Assembly (NCBI GenBank): GCA_032353305.1
Contig: JAUCNG010416911.1
Coordinates: 1-10,180, forward strand
DNA from: Cephalothrix spiralis
Lineage: Eukaryota > Nemertea > Palaeonemertea > Archinemertea > Cephalotrichidae
Direction: 5' to 3'
DNA length: 10,180 nt
Below the pieces are notes generated by a model. The model saw only the letters and a program-made list of their open reading frames with translations. It was not told the DNA's origin and made no database searches. The translations under genes were made by a program, and so were the position numbers. Shown here in pieces: positions 9,101-10,180 of this stretch (position 1 is its first letter; every line of letters starts with the position of its first letter).

Positions 9101-9829
9101 GGAACAATTTTATAGAATAAATTGCATGTCCGATTTTACTACGTCATCGGAGTCACGTGACTTCTTAAGTTCAAACTTTAGGGGCCTCTAGGAGGGTAAA
9201 ACATCGCATCAACAAACAAAACAAAAGATAAATTTATAATCCTTCGATAATTCTCTCTTAGAAAAAGTAATGCTGCCAAATTCTCTCTTAGAAAAAGTAA
9301 TGTTGCCAATCTATGTCATCTATGAGCATCATCAAAAAGTTGCTGATGCTTAAGCGAAAAACTTGACATTTTCGTGACATAGTCAGTCATTTAGTGATGA
9401 TAATGATGCTTGTCAATTGGATATGAAAAATGAGATATTTACATTGAGTACCAACAAATTTCATATATCAGTGAAGACAGATACTTTTCCTTCATACGTA
9501 TCTGGTGAAGAGTATATGGTTATTGCACGAGTTTCAAGAGGAATAACGGTTTTATCCCACGGAAACGAGTGTAATAACCGTTTTATACCACGGTTCAATC
9601 CCCTTTTTACCCTTTTTAGCTAAATAGCTAACCGTGGTATAATAATGCATATTGCATGCTAAGAATTTGTGTCCACGATTGCAAAGGCAGGGCCCGGTGA
9701 AAATAGTTCCCGTGTTATCGAACTTTGCTTAATTGTTGCAGGTGGAGTTATAATTCGTATGGGTATGACATCGGTACATTAACGAACGTTGCTTTACAAG
9801 CTGTCGGAGGGGATTTGAATTTGAAAGAG
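3087..9829 (+). CDS. Multi-exon secreted PLAT/LH2-like protein (3' incomplete)
   Basis: Seven exons (3087-3132, 4257-4416, 4851-4947, 6701-6876, 8166-8200, 8826-8967, 9742-9829) join to 248 codons without a stop, and the gene leaves the window after a GTAAAT donor. Phases at the six internal junctions are 1, 2, 0, 2, 1, 2. The protein starts with a signal peptide. It then shows beta-sandwich patterns like PLAT/LH2 domains: a strand, a Gly/Pro turn, V-Y-I-Y-L-R-G-T-D-G, a hydrophobic F-x-V strand, then I-G-x-L-x-x-L-x-L. PLAT domains usually bind lipids or protein partners in lipases, lipoxygenases and polycystins. No catalytic domain is visible, so the product may be an extracellular binding protein. 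Seven Cys lie in residues 18-172 and none in the last two exons. The family label is inference; the exon assembly is firmer. Confidence 0.62.
3133..4256 (+). other. Intron 1 of the PLAT-like gene
   Basis: This 1.1-kb intron runs between the signal-peptide exon and the first PLAT-like exon, with a polypyrimidine tract ending in TTTTAG at the acceptor. It holds a 22-bp segment (3393-3414) shared with the intron before exon 7, three of the window's TACATGTA palindromes (3496, 3789, 4191), and a trivial hairpin GACTC-TTTTA-GAGTC at 4046-4060. The open frame at 3900-4109 has no support as an exon. Confidence 0.5.
4257..4416 (+). CDS. Exon 2: N-terminal half of PLAT-like segment 1
   Basis: The acceptor is CTTTTAG and the donor GTAAGT is at 4417; phase is 1 in and 2 out. 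It encodes residues 16-69. A first strand (NFILAFLGYEEED) leads through a turn (WTHGP) to a strong strand VYIYLRGTDGECRF, then FKPITGKKFERFESG. The T/H-G-x-V-x-I-x-L-x-G-x-x-G pattern followed by F-x-x-G is the classic signature of the first half of a PLAT/LH2 beta-sandwich. In this family the residues before F-x-x-G often line a Ca2+ or lipid site, but no specific ligands can be assigned here. Confidence 0.7.
4417..4850 (+). other. Intron 2 of the PLAT-like gene
   Basis: This 434-bp AT-rich intron has a GTAAGT donor and a strong TTTTCTTTTCAG acceptor. I see no repeat, RNA gene or further exon in it. Confidence 0.6.
4851..4947 (+). CDS. Exon 3: C-terminal half of PLAT-like segment 1
   Basis: The acceptor TTCTTTTCAG precedes it and the donor GTGCGT starts at 4948 (weaker than GTAAGT but acceptable). 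It enters in phase 2 and leaves in phase 0. It encodes residues 69-101: LQKFTVECEHYIGALEQLKL, then RLVSADKWMFKL. F-x-V followed by I-G-x-L-x-x-L-x-L and a late Trp is the second-half pattern of PLAT domains (F-x-V..lG-x-L..W-x-L). The same phases recur in exon 7. Confidence 0.68.
5037..5585. mobile_element. 549-bp fold-back MITE flanked by TA
   Basis: The two halves are imperfect reverse complements almost along their full length. The outer tips are ACTTGATAT (5037) and ATCAAGT (ending 5585), each followed outward by TA. Strong matches include TGCTCGAGTGGTTTGGTTAC at 5076-5095 with its complement near 5530-5551, TGTATGATT, GTTTTGTTAATA, TTAGATTTGA and TCTGCGATAA. The arms are about 235 bp and the loop about 80 bp. 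TA flanks suit a Tc1/mariner-type target duplication. There is no transposase frame. Transcribed within the intron it would form a very long hairpin. Confidence 0.82.
5655..6540. repeat. Bivalve-type dispersed repeat beginning with a hairpin, with shuffled subrepeats
   Basis: It opens with a hairpin (AGCTCACTTGGTAC, GAA loop, GTACCAAAAGTGAGCT; 5655-5687) followed by TATGCTATCGCGCG and a GTCTGTG-rich stretch. I recognise this arrangement as a variant of a repeat common in bivalve genomes. Downstream, three kinds of segment occur twice: CAAAGTCGTCGTAGAGAGTCGC (6005 and 6265), GGGCCAAATCTATC (about 5880 and 6395), and TTCATATTTACG followed by CGCTAGGAG (6209 and 6491). Spacings differ (260, 515 and 282 bp), so the copies are rearranged rather than a simple tandem array. 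Confidence 0.68.
6701..6876 (+). CDS. Exon 4: second PLAT-like strand set
   Basis: The acceptor is TTTGTTTATAG and the donor GTAAGC starts at 6877; it enters in phase 0 and leaves in phase 2. It encodes residues 102-160: KCYVRVKPSEVWYSVTIRC, QRVGIPGGPLFININGNYG, SCGYQVLDYVNLYPSEIYDK. The run S-V-T-I-R-C, short Gly/Pro turn, P-L-F-I-N-I-N-G-N-Y-G-S-C resembles exon 2 (strand, HGP turn, VYIYLRGTDGEC) and also the opening strands of lipase-type PLAT domains. It may therefore start a second domain. A nearer AG at 6742-6743 gives a stop in the required phase, so the upstream acceptor was chosen. Confidence 0.68.
6929..7127. repeat. Inverted repeat with ~35-bp arms
   Basis: The left arm AAGGACCTTTGTACTTAAGT continuing CCTGAAAAAGTTGTT (6929-6964) is nearly the reverse complement of AACAACTTTTTCAGGCCTTA continuing AGTACAAGTTCCTT (7094-7127). 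The loop is about 130 bp. No coding is present; this is probably a decayed fold-back element. Confidence 0.68.
7355..7378. repeat. 24-bp perfect palindrome centred on TTACATGTAA
   Basis: ATCAATCTTACATGTAAGAT continues TGAT and equals its own reverse complement over all 24 bases with no spacer. The direct repeat GATAACAT flanks or overlaps both sides. The centre contains the TACATGTA octamer enriched in this window. Confidence 0.85.
7721..7998. mobile_element. MITE copy 2 (complete terminal repeats)
   Basis: The left end (TTCAGTTTTCGCACTGCGCA, then AGCGAGAATCGAAACAATAA and CAGCTGATTCGG) is the near reverse complement of the right end (CGAATCAGCTGTAATTTTTT, then GATTCAAGCATGCGCAGTGC and ACAAACCGAA). 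The terminal repeats are about 50 bp and the element about 278 bp. It carries no frame. It shares ends and interior (GATACATTTATATAGCC-like, GACTGTCAATA-like) with the truncated copy at 588-826, so both belong to one non-autonomous family. Confidence 0.8.
8166..8200 (+). CDS. Exon 5: candidate 35-nt microexon
   Basis: It lies between ATATTTTTAG (acceptor) and GTAAGA (donor). It enters in phase 2 (AG+T = Ser) and leaves in phase 1 (G+GC = Gly), encoding S-AIHNSCLRMKT-G (residues 160-172). It is the only piece found that bridges exon 4 (ends phase 2) and exon 6 (needs phase 1); joining those two directly gives an immediate TAA. Its exit phase equals that of the signal-peptide exon, which also feeds a phase-1 exon. 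Because it is so short, a chance match remains possible. Confidence 0.48.
8201..8825 (+). other. Intron 5 of the PLAT-like gene
   Basis: This 625-bp intron contains only a short degenerate repeat at about 8265-8327 (ATGTTGAAAGTCAAAA-like words repeated three or four times), two GCGCGATAT-like words and one TACATGTA (8501). No gene is seen. Confidence 0.5.
8826..8967 (+). CDS. Exon 6: N-terminal half of a further PLAT-like segment
   Basis: The acceptor AAATTTTAG precedes it and the GTAAGT donor starts at 8968; phase is 1 in and 2 out, as in exon 2. It encodes residues 172-219: DNSYLATLLTEKYGYTEKAA, then SPTSLRVTMFSEVRSSSF, then IVPKRFGKK. The order first strand, loop, L-R-V-T-M-F-S-E strand, F-x-V-P and a final basic F-G-K-K parallels exon 2 (NFILAFLG, loop, VYIYLRG, F-x-P-I, KKFERFESG). 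Unlike exon 2 it has no Cys. Confidence 0.68.
9251..9310. repeat. 30-bp perfect-to-near-perfect tandem duplication
   Basis: TTCTCTCTTAGAAAAAGTAA followed by TGCTGCCAAA occurs twice head to tail, with differences at only two positions. The near identity implies a recent duplication. Confidence 0.85.
9540..9642. repeat. Direct and inverted repeat cluster around TTATACCACGGTT
   Basis: TTATACCACGGTT (9583-9595) is perfectly inverted as AACCGTGGTATAA (9630-9642). A related direct copy, AATAACGGTTTTATCCCACGG, lies about 32 bp upstream. The intervening sequence is C- and T-rich (CCCCTTTTTACCCTTTTTAGC). This looks like the end of a decayed DNA element. Confidence 0.6.
9742..9829 (+). CDS. Exon 7: C-terminal half of a further PLAT-like segment
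   Basis: The acceptor AATTGTTGCAG precedes it and the GTAAAT donor starts at 9830; phase is 2 in and 0 out, the same as exon 3. It encodes residues 219-248: WSYNSYGYDIGTLTNVALQA, then VGGDLNLKE. Y-D-I-G-T-L-T-N-V-A-L-Q-A matches the I-G-A-L-E-Q-L-K-L-R-L of exon 3 and the PLAT second-half pattern. The gene continues to the right; a further exon in phase 0 is expected beyond the window. Confidence 0.68.
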
Positions 9830-10180
9830 GTAAATGAATTGCGTTCACTTCTTATATAGGTAAAGAAAGTTCATTTACCGGTAACGGAAACAGGTTCACT
9901 AACACTTGAAAATCAAGGAATCTAAAATTAAGGCAATAATTCGGGGGAAAATCGGTCTAAAAATATGCAAAACCCGGAAAAGTCAAAGAATTAGTCTGAT
10001 AGTCTAGTTCAAAAATATCAAAATGCATGTTTAGAAAGGTGCCTATTTTGCAGGTTTAGGCCTAAATTCGCCGGGCTTCCAATGACTCTACGGGCCCCAT
10101 GTCCCAAATAAATGATTATATAGTATAGATCCTAAAATTAATAACCAAAGTTTTTTGCCCATTTTTTCAAAAAAACTAAA
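9830..10180 (+). other. Start of intron 7 (window end)
   Basis: AT-rich sequence after the exon 7 donor. An AG after CCTATTTTG at about 10033 would open with GTT TAG in the needed phase, so it is not the next acceptor. Nothing else is recognised here. Confidence 0.5.

Larger units (their letters stand above)
8968..9741 (+). other. Intron 6 of the PLAT-like gene, with repeat cluster
   Basis: This 774-bp intron holds a palindromic GTCACGTGAC at about 9153-9162, a 30-bp tandem duplication (9251-9310), a hairpin AGCATCA..TGATGCT (about 9326-9350), the inverted and direct repeats at 9540-9642, and the 22-bp segment shared with intron 1 (9690-9711). The open frame at 9417-9623 is not supported as an exon. 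Confidence 0.5.

Noticed and set aside
9592-9616. B-box-like GGTTCAATCC followed by T-runs, as a tRNA or SINE promoter
   Set aside because: No A-box at a suitable distance and no cloverleaf; the match lies in an inverted repeat that explains the sequence.
9417-9623. Open frame of 68 codons before exon 7
   Set aside because: It ends within the inverted repeat cluster, and using it as an exon would break the phase match between exons 6 and 7.

Overview
This window looks like AT-rich nuclear DNA of a bivalve mollusc. Short coding exons with good GT/AG borders sit in long introns full of fold-back (MITE-like) elements. A hairpin repeat at 5655-5687 runs into a 'gtgagctt..tgatcgcgcg'-like sequence that I recognise from bivalve genomes, and the palindrome TACATGTA occurs eight times. 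No bacterial, organellar or viral layout is visible. The species cannot be named from the sequence alone.

Left edge (1-98, minus strand): a probable first exon of a secreted protein, starting with a signal-peptide-like N-terminus and running out of the window. Next (323-526 and 1133-1704, plus strand): two phase-matched exons, the second with the stop codon, encode the C-terminal ~257 residues of a protein. It resembles a lineage-expanded bivalve family with a WHG-x-x-D-I motif, which I tentatively place with PD-(D/E)XK nuclease-like proteins. Its last codons are the first unit of a ~76-bp minisatellite (1632-2000). The stretch 1705-3086 is intergenic and holds the rest of that array plus a 145-bp tandem duplication.

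Main gene (3087-9829 and beyond, plus strand): I assembled seven exons by splice signals and codon phase: 3087-3132 (signal peptide), 4257-4416, 4851-4947, 6701-6876, 8166-8200 (a 35-nt microexon), 8826-8967 and 9742-9829. Together they give 248 codons with no stop, and the gene continues past the right edge. The predicted product is a secreted protein with at least two PLAT/LH2-like beta-sandwich segments. Exon phases repeat along the gene (1->2, 2->0), which suggests internal duplication of an exon module.

The introns carry two copies of one MITE family (588-826, 7721-7998), a 549-bp near-complete fold-back flanked by TA (5037-5585), a bivalve-type repeat with shuffled subrepeats (5655-6540), another inverted repeat (6929-7127), a 24-bp perfect palindrome (7355-7378) and a repeat cluster upstream of the last exon (9251-9711). 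Domain names rest on pattern recognition only; the exon structure rests on phases and splice sites. No operon logic applies, and no working link between the genes can be shown.
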